Source: CAZRIP01 sp964600165 (GTDB lineage: Bacteria > Elusimicrobiota > Elusimicrobia > UBA1565 > UBA9628). From it: a DNA stretch of 55,888 nucleotides. The notes beneath the pieces were generated by a model, which saw only the letters and a program-made list of their open reading frames with translations, made no database searches and had not been told where the DNA came from. A program made the position numbers and the translations under genes. How positions within the stretch are numbered: the first letter of the stretch is position 1; every line of letters begins with the position of its first letter. Location of the stretch: NCBI GenBank assembly GCA_964600165.1, contig CAZRIP010000009.1, positions 1 to 55,888 on the forward strand, read 5' to 3'. Below, piece after piece: positions 1 through 9,943 of the stretch.

Positions 1-690
1 CTTGACGCCCGCGGCTTTGCCTAAAGCCCTCAAGTCGCGCCAGAACTGGACGCGCGAGACGCGCTTGCCCGCGCGCGTCAAGAACAGATAAGGCCGCGGG
101 TCCTCGAAGGCGTCGCGCCGCAGCTCGAGGTACTGCTTGACCAAACGCGCGGCGCGCTCGTGCAGCGGGATCATCCGCTCTTTCGAACCCTTGCCGAGCA
201 CGCGCACCCAGCCGTCTTGAAGATTGATCGCGTCGGGAGTCAAATTGACCAGCTCCGAGACGCGCATGCCCGTCGCGTACAGCAGCTCGAGCATCGTGCG
301 CGCGCGCGCGGCGGAAAAAGACGGCTTGATCGGCGCCGTGAAAAGCCGCTCGAGGTCCTCTTTCGACAAATACGCGGGCAAGCGCTGCGGCAGGCGCGGG
401 GAGCGGAAGGCCTCGGCCGGGCTCTCCGCGAGACGGCGTTCCACGACCTGATAGCCGTAGAACGACTTGAGAGCCTCGATCTTGCGGAAAAGCGAGGCGG
501 GGCTCAGCCCCGCCTCGCTTTTCAGATGCCAGACGTAATCGGACAACAGCTCATGATCCGCCTTGAGCGGATCGCGTCCGCCCAAGTACGACAGATACTG
601 GCCGATGTCGGAGCAATAGGCCTCGCAGGTGTTGCCTGCGAGGCCTTTTTCGAGGGAGAGATATTTCTTGAATTCCTCGAGATGCTCCAA
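1..690 (-). CDS. xerD: Tyrosine recombinase XerD/XerC, C-terminus cut off by window edge
   Basis: This is a site-specific tyrosine recombinase of the type that resolves chromosome dimers at dif. Translating the minus strand from 690 gives 230 codons with no stop, so the gene runs off the left end. Visible parts are the SAM-like N-terminal core-binding domain (EEFKKYLSLEKGLAGNT, then YGYQVVERRLAESPAE) and the start of the catalytic domain with the family pattern LLYATGMRVSELVNL, which carries the first catalytic Arg, followed by VLGKGSKERMIPL. The His, second Arg and Tyr lie outside. I chose the TTG at 690 because it gives the normal XerD N-terminus 8 nt after the recA stop; no clear Shine-Dalgarno sequence is visible. 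It is probably cotranscribed with recA. XerC and XerD cannot be separated from this fragment. Confidence 0.88.
   Translation of the reverse strand, partial: MEHLEEFKKYLSLEKGLAGNTCEAYCSDIGQYLSYLGGRDPLKADHELLSDYVWHLKSEAGLSPASLFRKIEALKSFYGYQVVERRLAESPAEAFRSPRLPQRLPAYLSKEDLERLFTAPIKPSFSAARARTMLELLYATGMRVSELVNLTPDAINLQDGWVRVLGKGSKERMIPLHERAARLVKQYLELRRDAFEDPRPYLFLTRAGKRVSRVQFWRDLRALGKAAGVK
488..522. repeat. Perfect inverted repeat inside xerD
   Basis: Two 17-nt arms (AAAAGCGAGGCGGGGCT and its exact complement) are separated by a single base at 505. The arms carry A and T runs at their outer ends, so the element looks like a bidirectional intrinsic terminator. It nevertheless lies in frame within the xerD coding region, encoding part of the core-binding domain. 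Confidence 0.75.
618..646. repeat. Second inverted repeat at the 5' end of xerD
   Basis: Arms AGGCCTCGCAGG (618-629) and CCTGCGAGGCCT (635-646) pair perfectly around a 5-nt loop and are followed by a T5 run on the plus strand. The hairpin lies about 15 codons into xerD. On the plus strand it would resemble a terminator; in xerD mRNA it would be a strong structure near the start codon. Confidence 0.7.
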
Positions 691-698
691 CGGTAGCG

Positions 699-1796
699 TT
701 ACTTAGCCGCCGCCTTCGGCGTCGGTTTCGCTCCGGCCTTCACTTCGGCGGGCTTCTCCGCGACCGCCGGAGCGAGGGTTTCGGGCTGCGCCGCGCTACC
801 GGGCTGGACCAAGAACTTCGCGCGAAGGGCCTGCTCAAGTTTCGTGGCCACTTCCGCGTGATGCTTGAGATACGCCTTCGCGTTCTCGCGTCCCTGCCCC
901 AGGCGCTCGCCGTTATAAAGGAACCACGAGCCCGACTTCTCGACCAGCTGCGCGTCGACGCCCATGTCGATGAGGCACCCTTCGCGCGACACGCCGTAGC
1001 CGTGGATCAGCTCGAACTCGGCGGTGCGGTACGGCGGCGCCACCTTGTTCTTGACGATTTTCACGCGCGTGCGGCAGCCGACGACGACGTCGCCTTCCTT
1101 GATGTTCTCGATGCGGCGGATCTCCAAGCGGCAGGTGGAGTAGAACTTCAGCGCCAGGCCGCCGGTCGTCGTCTCGGGGTTGCCGAACATGACGCCGATC
1201 TTGTTGCGGATCTGGTTGATGAAGATCAGGCACGTGCGGCTCTGGGCCACGGCCGCCGTGAGCTTGCGCAGCGCTTGCGACATCAGGCGCGCCTGCAATC
1301 CCATGTGGCTGTCGCCCATCTCGCCCTCGATCTCGGCTTTCGGCACGAGCGCGGCGACGGAGTCGACGACGATGACGTCGAGCGCGGAGGAGCGGATGAG
1401 CTTCTCGGTGATCTCGAGCGCCTCTTCGCCGGAGTCGGGCTGCGCGATCAAGAGCTCGTCGACCTTGACGCCCAACTGGCCCGCGTACGCGGGGTCCATC
1501 GCGTGCTCGGCGTCGATGTAGGCGGCCGCGCCGCCGGTCTTCTGCGCCTGCGCGACGACTTGCAGCGCCAAAGTGGTCTTGCCGGAGGACTCCGGGCCGT
1601 AGACCTCGATGATGCGTCCGCGCGGGAAGCCGCCCACGCCCAAGGCCAGATCGAGCGACAGCACGCCGGTCGGGATCGCGTCGATCTTGATCTTCGCGGC
1701 CCGCTCGCCGAGCTTCATGATGGCCTCGCGGCCGTACGCCTTCTCGATCTGCGCCAACGCCAGCTCCAACGCCTTGCCCTTCGGGGTGTTCTCCAT
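699..1796 (-). CDS. recA: RecA recombinase
   Basis: RecA forms the ATP-dependent filament on single-stranded DNA that drives strand exchange in recombination and stimulates LexA self-cleavage. The 365-aa product has the full family layout: an N-terminal helix, Walker A GPESSGKT at residues 67-74, the MAW region, the L2-region glycine/threonine loop (FGNPETTTGGLALKFY) and an Ala/Lys/Pro-rich acid-poor tail ending PKAAAK. The start is supported by the normal N-terminus (KGKALELALAQIEKAYG) and a purine-rich AAGGAGCG just upstream. Transcription likely starts at the SOS-like promoter at 1863-1891, and xerD follows after 8 nt. Confidence 0.98.
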   Translation of the reverse strand: MENTPKGKALELALAQIEKAYGREAIMKLGERAAKIKIDAIPTGVLSLDLALGVGGFPRGRIIEVYGPESSGKTTLALQVVAQAQKTGGAAAYIDAEHAMDPAYAGQLGVKVDELLIAQPDSGEEALEITEKLIRSSALDVIVVDSVAALVPKAEIEGEMGDSHMGLQARLMSQALRKLTAAVAQSRTCLIFINQIRNKIGVMFGNPETTTGGLALKFYSTCRLEIRRIENIKEGDVVVGCRTRVKIVKNKVAPPYRTAEFELIHGYGVSREGCLIDMGVDAQLVEKSGSWFLYNGERLGQGRENAKAYLKHHAEVATKLEQALRAKFLVQPGSAAQPETLAPAVAEKPAEVKAGAKPTPKAAAK

Positions 1797-1862
1797 TTCT
1801 TTTTACGCTCCTTGAGTTAAAATTCCCGCTGGCATCAGGGCCAATGAACCCATTAGCCTTGT

Positions 1863-1891
1863 ATCGTACACTCGTTCGAACGGCCTGTCAA
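1863..1891 (-). promoter_or_regulatory. recA promoter with LexA-box-like operator in the spacer
   Basis: On the minus strand TTGACA (1891-1886) is followed by a 17-bp spacer and TACGAT (1868-1863), a near-consensus housekeeping promoter. The sequence CGAACGAGTGTACG (1878-1865) lies between and over the -10. It matches the Gram-positive-type LexA operator CGAAC-N4-GTTCG in all but one position. Repressor bound there would block polymerase, so SOS control of recA is a reasonable inference. No lexA gene lies in the window. Confidence 0.75.
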
Positions 1892-1894
1892 GGC

Positions 1895-2434
1895 CTAATC
1901 CGCTGCTTTCTCGAAAAGCCCGGCGTCCATGACCTGCAGGCTCGTGCGCAGCTCGACGGCGCCGGCGTCGTCTTTCTGAGGCGACGGCACCTCGGCGTAG
2001 AACGCGCGCAGCACGGTCTCGCCGTCCGTCCACCAGAACTTGCCCTGGCTGCGGCGCGGCTCCCCATAGATGAGGGACAGCTCCCCCGCGAGCTGCTCGA
2101 CCGACTCTTCGCGCGTGTACGCCGCGTCATAGATGAGCTGGATCTCCACGAGACGGTCCCTTTTCATCCCCAGCCACATGACGTCGACATGCGGCTCCGG
2201 GTATTTGAGGCCGGACCTCTCTATACGGATACGATTGACCCCCTGTTTTAGTTCCCTTTGCGAGGGCCATTCGTGGGAGGGACTGTAGATTCTTTCGATC
2301 TCGTCGAGGTGATCTCCGAGCTTGAGATGCGCCAAGTGGCGCTGGACGGGCGAGGGTGCTTCGTCTTGCGCGCGAGCGGAAAAAGCCAGAGCGAGAGCCG
2401 ATCCGAGAAAGACTATTTTTAAAAACAGCTTCAA
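1895..2434 (-). CDS. Small secreted protein of unknown function
   Basis: A 179-aa protein with an N-terminal signal peptide (KLFLKIVFLGSALALAFSARA, cleavage expected near residue 22) and a soluble remainder containing HLKLGDHLDEIERIYSPS and FWWTDGETVLRAFYAEVPS. The mix of an opening G-D-x-x-x-x-I-x-x-x-Y pattern and later aromatic strands resembles small lipoproteins that measure folded beta domains, but I do not recognise the family. The start is taken as TTG at 2434 because it opens the signal peptide directly; the frame stays open further upstream through the neighbouring gene, which would be spurious. It sits 38 nt after the serine hydrolase gene, with a 30-bp palindrome between them. Confidence 0.7.
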   Translation of the reverse strand: MKLFLKIVFLGSALALAFSARAQDEAPSPVQRHLAHLKLGDHLDEIERIYSPSHEWPSQRELKQGVNRIRIERSGLKYPEPHVDVMWLGMKRDRLVEIQLIYDAAYTREESVEQLAGELSLIYGEPRRSQGKFWWTDGETVLRAFYAEVPSPQKDDAGAVELRTSLQVMDAGLFEKAAD

Positions 2435-2436
2435 GG

Positions 2437-2466
2437 GCGCGAACTCTTGTCGACAAGAGTTCGCGC
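2437..2466. repeat. Perfect 30-bp palindrome between two minus-strand genes
   Basis: The sequence is self-complementary over 30 bp with its centre at GTCGAC (2449-2454) and arms ending GCGCGAACTC / GAGTTCGCGC. It fills the gap between the stop of the serine hydrolase (2473) and the TTG start of the next gene (2434). There is no adjacent U tract, so it may attenuate or insulate transcription, or fold over the ribosome entry site, rather than act as a simple terminator. Confidence 0.75.
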
Positions 2467-2472
2467 GCACGG

Positions 2473-3576
2473 CTAGCGCATCGCCAAATGGCGGCGCGAG
2501 GCGCGCGCGTAGTAGCGCGGATAGCCGCCGTAGTGGACGAAGGTGATGTGGCCGAGCTTGGTGATGAAGTCCTTGGCGTCGTGATAGCTGCCGTTGGAGC
2601 CCGTCAGCACGGTCATCGCGTAGTCGCCGCGCGGCGTGAAAAAGACCGCCGAATCGTGGCAGGCCTGCCGCAAGAGCCCGGTCTTGTGCGCGATCTCCCA
2701 GCCGCTCGGCAGGCCCTTGGACAGCCGCGACGGCGGGCGCTTGTCTTTCAAGATGTTCATCATCACGACCGAGGACGGCTCGTCGACCATCTCGCCGCGA
2801 TAGATCTTCTCCATGAGCATCGTCATCTCGCGGGCGGTCGTATAATTCTCGTGGGCCACGCGTCCGCCCTTGATGCTCATCCCGTCCTGATAGATGCCGG
2901 TATAAAGCAGGCCCATGCGCGGGAAGATTTGTTGGATGTAGCCCATGCCGACCGCCTCGATCATCATGTTCGTCGCCGTATTGTCCGACTCGGCGATCAT
3001 GTGGTCGAGCAATTGGCGCACGGTGTACTTGCTGCCGTCGGGAGCCCACTTGAGCGAGCCCGAGCCGCCGACGCGGTTGTGCCGGCGCAGGGTCAGCGTC
3101 GTGTGCAGCGAAAGACCGCCGTCGCGGATCTTGTAAAAGGCCGCGCACATGACCGGCACCTTGATCAGGCTCGCCGACGGGAAGAGATCGTCCGGATGAT
3201 AAGCCCACTCGCGGCCGCTCTTCAAATCCTTGAGATAGACGGCGACGCGGGCGTGGCGGCCCGCGGCCAGGACGTCGAGCTCTCGGACCATCTCGTCCCA
3301 CGTGGCGTCCGAGGGCGCCTGGACCATCACGGGCTGGGGCCTCGGCGCGATTTCCGCCGTTGCCGGCGCGGCCGGAAACGGCTCCCGCGGCCTTTGGAAC
3401 GGCGTTGCCGCCGGAGCAGGCACCACGCTCGCCTCGTCGGCGGGCGCCGCGTCGAGCTGGCTCCAATCGAGCTTATAGCCGAGCGCGTAGGAGCCGACGA
3501 CGACGGCCAGGGCCACCGCCAGCATGGCGTCGGTCCGATCGAACTTGACGGCGAAGTTCGGCTTCAGGCGTTCCAT
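2473..3576 (-). CDS. Membrane-anchored beta-lactamase-fold serine hydrolase
   Basis: The 367-aa product has one N-terminal membrane anchor (about residues 17-33), a long Ala/Pro linker to about residue 90, and a class A beta-lactamase/penicillin-binding catalytic domain. The serine triad motifs are all present: SLIK (Ser136, Lys139), SDN (197-199) and KTG (298-300). The region that carries the deacylating Glu166 in true class A lactamases (ExxLN) reads GRVAHENYTTAREM, without a clear match. A cell-wall D,D-peptidase or other periplasmic serine hydrolase is therefore as likely as antibiotic hydrolysis. The gene follows clpC after a strong hairpin and probably has its own promoter, though no convincing -35/-10 pair is visible. 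Confidence 0.85.
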   Translation of the reverse strand: MERLKPNFAVKFDRTDAMLAVALAVVVGSYALGYKLDWSQLDAAPADEASVVPAPAATPFQRPREPFPAAPATAEIAPRPQPVMVQAPSDATWDEMVRELDVLAAGRHARVAVYLKDLKSGREWAYHPDDLFPSASLIKVPVMCAAFYKIRDGGLSLHTTLTLRRHNRVGGSGSLKWAPDGSKYTVRQLLDHMIAESDNTATNMMIEAVGMGYIQQIFPRMGLLYTGIYQDGMSIKGGRVAHENYTTAREMTMLMEKIYRGEMVDEPSSVVMMNILKDKRPPSRLSKGLPSGWEIAHKTGLLRQACHDSAVFFTPRGDYAMTVLTGSNGSYHDAKDFITKLGHITFVHYGGYPRYYARASRRHLAMR

Positions 3577-3609
3577 CGTCGGAGTGTGCTGTTTTTAAGG
3601 ATAACAGAC

Positions 3610-3654
3610 GACCCCCCGATCCGCAAGAGCCGAATTGTTGCGGATCGGGGGGTC
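3610..3654 (-). terminator. Strong hairpin after clpC
   Basis: Arms GACCCCCCGATCCGCAA (3610-3626) and TTGCGGATCGGGGGGTC (3638-3654) pair perfectly over 17 bp with an 11-nt loop. The hairpin starts 9 nt past the clpC stop and is followed on the minus strand by GTCTGTTAT, a weak U-rich tail. It most likely ends the clpC transcript. Confidence 0.75.
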
Positions 3655-3662
3655 GGTCTTGG

Positions 3663-6155
<2,493 letters not shown>

Positions 6156-6187
6156 AGTTTTCTCCGTGCGACCCGATCCTCACCTAC

Positions 6188-6193
6188 AGTATA
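6188..6193 (-). promoter_or_regulatory. Candidate -10 element of clpC
   Basis: TATACT on the minus strand lies 32 nt before the clpC start. The hexamer 17 bp upstream (ACGCCG) does not resemble TTGACA, so this is a weak call. The rest of the 6156-6361 gap between the divergent clpC and secreted-protein genes holds an AT-richer stretch at 6235-6255 and no other feature I can support. Confidence 0.4.
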
Positions 6194-6331
6194 GGACTAC
6201 CGAATCGTCTCGGCGTGTACGAATTGGGTCAGAATCCATTTTACATTTTTTGATCGCCGCAAGCGGCCGGCCTTTACCGTAACTTTACTCTCGCGTAACA
6301 TTTTTTAGTGGCGCGCGGCGGCCGCCGGGTC

Positions 6332-6337
6332 TATACT
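6332..6337 (+). promoter_or_regulatory. Candidate -10 element for the secreted paralogue pair
   Basis: TATACT lies in GGGTCTATACTGG, a context repeated almost exactly at 14423-14434. The ATG at 6362 follows 24 nt later, with GGAGG (6351-6355) as ribosome binding site. No good -35 is present in the GC-rich upstream DNA. Confidence 0.5.
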
Positions 6338-6361
6338 GGAAGCGCCCCTGGAGGAATCGCG

Positions 6362-6916
6362 ATGAAGGCTCCGGCACCCATCGGTCTTTTCCTGAGCATG
6401 GCGCTCGCGCTGCCCGCCGGCGCGGTTTCCTCTCGGTCCGGTCGCTCGGTCTCCAGAACGTCGCGGACCTCCGTCCGCGCGTCCGCGTCGGGCTTCGTCG
6501 GCGCGCGCGGCGCCTCGCATTTCTCGGGCGGCGGCTTCTCGGGACGGCACGCGCTCGCCACGACGGGCGGCTCGGCTCCGGCTCCCGCGCCGGCTCCGAG
6601 CGCTCCCGGCTGGCTCGCCAACCCGCAGCCCGGCGCGCTGATCCGCTCGGCGGGGATGGGGTATAAGATCGCCGACGGCGGACCGGTCCATCTGACGGTC
6701 GATTACAGCCCCGCCGGTTGGGCCGACGTCATCGACCATAACGGGACCTTCGCCCAATACGCGACCGGCATCGGCGTCCACCAAGGACCGCGCGACACTC
6801 CGCCCTATCCGGGAAACAGCGGCGGCGGCGCGGGCGGCAACGGGATCACGACCACCGGCCCGGTCCTCGGCCTCGACGGAAACGGCCAGACGATCGTCGC
6901 GCAGCCCGGTCATTGA
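6362..6916 (+). CDS. Secreted low-complexity protein, paralogue A
   Basis: A 184-aa exported protein with signal peptide MKAPAPIGLFLSMALALPAGA, a Ser/Arg-rich then Ala/Pro-rich segment (to about residue 85) and a conserved C-terminal domain ending GGAGGNGITT...VLGLD...AQPGH. The frame is open further upstream, but the ATG at 6362 has GGAGG at the right distance and begins the signal peptide. The C-terminal 80 or so residues match the next gene: SPAG, then an I-x-HN motif, AQ-x-x-TG-x-GV, and the shared Gly-rich tail. I know no family for it. It starts a run with the next gene (1-nt gap) and the ATP-grasp ligase. Confidence 0.75.
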   Translation: MKAPAPIGLFLSMALALPAGAVSSRSGRSVSRTSRTSVRASASGFVGARGASHFSGGGFSGRHALATTGGSAPAPAPAPSAPGWLANPQPGALIRSAGMGYKIADGGPVHLTVDYSPAGWADVIDHNGTFAQYATGIGVHQGPRDTPPYPGNSGGGAGGNGITTTGPVLGLDGNGQTIVAQPGH

Positions 6917-6917
6917 T

Positions 6918-7454
6918 ATGAAGATCCTTCTCGCGCTCATCCTCGCTCCCTCGCTGGCGTTCGGCTACGGCGCCGGCTACGCCGGCTCCGCGAGCCGGCG
7001 GCAAGACCAAAAAGGCAAGCCGCGAGCCGTCAGGCAGACCCGCGGGCGCGCCCTGGCCGGACGCGCGACGGCGGGCAGGGGCCGCGCTTTCGCGGGACGG
7101 CGCGCGATGGCCGGCGCGCCGGGCTCCGGGCTCTCGGGCGCGGCTCCAACGGCGACGACTCCTTCGAGCTTCGCGTATCAAGGCTACGGCCCGGGAACGC
7201 TCAAGAACAACCCGACCTCCGCTCCGAGTTCCCAGCGCACGAGCGACTCGATGAGCCCCGCCGGCTCGGGCTCGGCCATTACGCACAACGAAGCGGCGGC
7301 GCAATGGACCACGGGCCTGGGCGTCGGCGGCAAGGGCCCGCCAGAGCAGGCGGCCCCGGCCGCCGGCGGCGCGGGCGGCAACGGGATCACGACCAACGGC
7401 ACCGTGCTCGGCCTCGACTCTAACGGCCAGACCGTCGCGCAGCCCGGCCATTAG
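6918..7454 (+). CDS. Secreted low-complexity protein, paralogue B
   Basis: A 178-aa protein with signal peptide MKILLALILAPSLAFG, a basic Arg/Gly/Ala-rich middle segment (about 25-75) and the same C-terminal domain as the preceding gene: SPAG, ITHN, AQWTTGLGV, then GGAGGNGITT and VAQPGH at the very end. The two genes are 1 nt apart and look like a tandem duplication whose basic N-terminal halves have diverged. The strong basic charge suggests contact with an anionic polymer such as envelope glycan or DNA; that is inference. No visible Shine-Dalgarno sequence precedes the ATG, so translation may be coupled to paralogue A. Confidence 0.75.
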   Translation: MKILLALILAPSLAFGYGAGYAGSASRRQDQKGKPRAVRQTRGRALAGRATAGRGRAFAGRRAMAGAPGSGLSGAAPTATTPSSFAYQGYGPGTLKNNPTSAPSSQRTSDSMSPAGSGSAITHNEAAAQWTTGLGVGGKGPPEQAAPAAGGAGGNGITTNGTVLGLDSNGQTVAQPGH

Positions 7455-7477
7455 CCGCAAATCGGCCGCGGACGTGT

Positions 7478-7483
7478 TAAACT
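7478..7483 (+). promoter_or_regulatory. -10 element 6 nt before the ATP-grasp start (leaderless)
   Basis: TAAACT ends exactly 6 nt before the ATG at 7490, and no Shine-Dalgarno sequence is present. This is the TANNNT-N6-ATG layout of leaderless transcripts. The upstream -35 region is poor. Confidence 0.5.
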
Positions 7484-7489
7484 ATCTCC

Positions 7490-9940
7490 ATGTCCAACGC
7501 CGAAGCACCGTCCGTCGAGACGATCGACGCCCTTAAGACCAAGTCGCTGCTGCTGATCTCCTCCCCCTCGCCGACCAAGCGCCACATCTTCCAACGCCTG
7601 AAGGCCGCCGGCGCCAAGCTCACGCTCCTCTCCGCCGAAAGCTCGTGGGCCGCGCGCTACGCCGATCATTATCTCGCCGCCGACACCAAGGACCAGGCCG
7701 AGACGATCGCGCGCGTCGAGGAGTATCTCAAGGACAACAAGATCGACGGCGCGCTGACGTTCTGGGAGAACGCCGTGCCGCTGTGCGCGGCGCTTTGCGA
7801 GCGCTTCGGCTGGGTCGGCCACAAGGTCGCCGCGGCGACGACGGCGCGCAACAAGATCGCGACGCGGCGCGCCCTCGAGGCGCACAAGCTGCAGCGCTAC
7901 TCTCCCGCGTGGGCGCAGATCAAGACGCCCAAGGACCTCGAGCGGGAGACGCCGCGCATCGGCTTTCCTCTGGTGCTCAAGCCCGCCTGGGGCGTCAAGA
8001 GCCAGTTCGTCGTGCGCGTCGACTCGCTCGAGGAGGCGCGCCACGCGTTCGACTACATCAAGTCGAACATGACGCCGAACTTCGACCCGATCTTCTCTTC
8101 CGGGACGGAGATCCTCGCCGAGGCCTACATGGACGGGGCCGAGATCGACGTCGACTTGCTCGTCCAGGACGGCGAGGTGAAGTTCCACGCGTTCACCGAC
8201 AATTTCCCCACCAAAGAGCCCTTCTTCATCGAGACCGGCGACGCCATGCCCTCGCGCCACGAGCCCTCGGACTTGGCGGCCGTGCTCGACATGGCCAAGA
8301 AAGTCGTCGCCGTCGTCGGGCTGACCAACGGCGCCCTGCATCTCGAAGCCAAGATCGGCAAGGACGGCCCCAAGCTCATCGAGTTGAACGCGCGCATGGG
8401 CGGCGACTACCTGTGCGACTGGATCAAGACGGTCTGGGACGTCGACATGGTCGAGCAGCACGCGCGCATCGCCGCCGGCCTGCCCTGCGACCCCAAGATC
8501 CTCAAGGAGCCGAAGACGCACATGGTCGGCAAGTACCTGATCCCGCCGCACTCGGGCGTCATCACGACGCTCTCGCAGCCGGCCGACGAGCCCGATCCGA
8601 AAAAAGTCCATGACGTCTACCTTCAGAAGGAGCCCGGCGATCCCGTGCTCGTGCCGCCGGAGGGCTTCGAGACGATCGGCTGGGTCGTCGGCCGCGGCGA
8701 CACCTACGCCGAGGCCGAGGAAAACCTCGACGAGGCCGTCGGCAAGATCACGATGTCGATCGCGCGCTTCGATCCCACGTCCTCGATCGGCAAGACCCGC
8801 CGCAAGAACCGCTTCGGCGCCGCGCAAGTCGCGCGCCGGCGCATCATCCAGTCCGCGCGCATCGAGAAAGTGCGCGGCTTGGACCCGAAGTCCGGCAAGG
8901 CGCTGCACGTCGGCATCCTTTGCAACATCTTCTCCGAGGACGCGGGCGAGGAGGCGGCGGTCCACTCCGATCTCACGTCCGTCGGCCGCAACATCCAGGC
9001 CGCCGTCGAGAAGAAAGGGCACCGCGTGACGTTCTTCGACATGAACGAGACGCCGCTGCCTTTCAACAAGATCGCCGAGTCGAACGTCGACGTGATCTTC
9101 AACGTCTGCGAGCGTATTAATAATTCGTCGTTGCTCGAGCCGCACGCGGCCGCGATCCTGGACTGCCTCGGCGTGCCTTACACGGGCAGCAACCCGCTCA
9201 CGCTCGCGCTCTGCATCGACAAGGTCAAGGTCAAGAAGCTCCTCGAGCACGCGGGGCTGCCGACGCCGCGCTTCGACTACGTCTTCCGCAAGGACGAGCC
9301 CATCCGCGAGGACCTGCGTTATCCGCTCATGGTCAAGCTCGCCAACACGGATAACTCGATCGGCATCTCGAACAACTCCGTCGTCACGAGCCTCAAGCAG
9401 CTCAAGGACCAGGTCGCCATGCTCCTCGAGAAATACAACCGCCCCGTCTTGATCGAAGAGTACATCGAAGGGGACGAAGTCGACGTCTCGATCATGGGCA
9501 ACGAGGAGCGCGTCAAGGTCCTTCCTTTATCGAGGTCGATCTTCGACGAGCTGCCCAAAGGCACGTGGGGCATCTACCCCTTCCAGGCCAAGTGGGACGA
9601 TGATTCCGTCTATGAGAAGATCCGCGTCGAGCGGCCGGCGAAGTACTCGCAGAAGCTGACGGCGCTGATCTCGGAGATCTGCCTCGACGCCTACAACTTG
9701 GTCGACGCGCACGACTACGCCCGCGTCGAGGTCCGCGTCGACAAGCTCGGCAACCCGTACATCCTCGAGGTCAACCCGAATCCCTCGATCAACCGCGGCG
9801 ACTGCGTCCCCAACTGCGCCGAGATGACGGGCTTGAACTACGAGGACTTCATCGACGACATCTTGAACGAGGCGATCCGACGCTACCGCGCCCGCCCGCC
9901 GTATTACCATCTGCAGAGCGCGTTGGCCCCGCTCGGCTAG
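7490..9940 (+). CDS. Two-module ATP-grasp ligase (CPSase/BacD-like plus D-Ala-D-Ala-ligase-like)
   Basis: The 816-aa protein carries two complete ATP-grasp units in one chain. Residues 20-430 resemble amino-acid or dipeptide ligases of the carbamoyl-phosphate-synthase/BacD type: a pre-ATP-grasp fold, FPLVLKPAWGVKSQ (ATP-binding Lys) and the Mg-binding motif LIELNARMGGD (297-306). Residues 470-800 resemble D-alanine-D-alanine ligase: N-terminal LHVGILCNIFS, YPLMVKLANTDNSIGIS, and catalytic ILEVNPNPSINRGD (758-771). Each unit would activate a carboxylate as acyl phosphate and join it to an amine. Substrates are unknown; peptide or peptidoglycan-like ligation is likely. It lies 35 nt after two secreted paralogues but has its own leaderless-type promoter. 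Both active sites look intact. Confidence 0.85.
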   Translation: MSNAEAPSVETIDALKTKSLLLISSPSPTKRHIFQRLKAAGAKLTLLSAESSWAARYADHYLAADTKDQAETIARVEEYLKDNKIDGALTFWENAVPLCAALCERFGWVGHKVAAATTARNKIATRRALEAHKLQRYSPAWAQIKTPKDLERETPRIGFPLVLKPAWGVKSQFVVRVDSLEEARHAFDYIKSNMTPNFDPIFSSGTEILAEAYMDGAEIDVDLLVQDGEVKFHAFTDNFPTKEPFFIETGDAMPSRHEPSDLAAVLDMAKKVVAVVGLTNGALHLEAKIGKDGPKLIELNARMGGDYLCDWIKTVWDVDMVEQHARIAAGLPCDPKILKEPKTHMVGKYLIPPHSGVITTLSQPADEPDPKKVHDVYLQKEPGDPVLVPPEGFETIGWVVGRGDTYAEAEENLDEAVGKITMSIARFDPTSSIGKTRRKNRFGAAQVARRRIIQSARIEKVRGLDPKSGKALHVGILCNIFSEDAGEEAAVHSDLTSVGRNIQAAVEKKGHRVTFFDMNETPLPFNKIAESNVDVIFNVCERINNSSLLEPHAAAILDCLGVPYTGSNPLTLALCIDKVKVKKLLEHAGLPTPRFDYVFRKDEPIREDLRYPLMVKLANTDNSIGISNNSVVTSLKQLKDQVAMLLEKYNRPVLIEEYIEGDEVDVSIMGNEERVKVLPLSRSIFDELPKGTWGIYPFQAKWDDDSVYEKIRVERPAKYSQKLTALISEICLDAYNLVDAHDYARVEVRVDKLGNPYILEVNPNPSINRGDCVPNCAEMTGLNYEDFIDDILNEAIRRYRARPPYYHLQSALAPLG

Positions 9941-9943
9941 GCC

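Noticed and set aside
1895..3466. A 523-codon minus-strand frame joining the secreted protein to upstream sequence
   Set aside because: Its first two thirds overlap the serine hydrolase in another frame and read as Arg/Gly/Ala-rich noise. Only the part after the TTG at 2434 has a signal peptide and a protein-like composition.
7451..9250. A 599-codon open frame opposite the ATP-grasp ligase
   Set aside because: It is a shadow of the ligase gene, with Leu/Asp/Val/Arg composition and no start signal.
6362..9940. A graspetide-type RiPP cluster (ATP-grasp ligase with precursor peptides)
   Set aside because: The conserved small proteins carry Sec signal peptides and have no TTxxxxEE-type core repeats, and the ligase has two modules of CPSase/BacD-like and D-Ala-ligase-like type, not a microviridin-type ligase. 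I keep only the weaker claim of a linked system.
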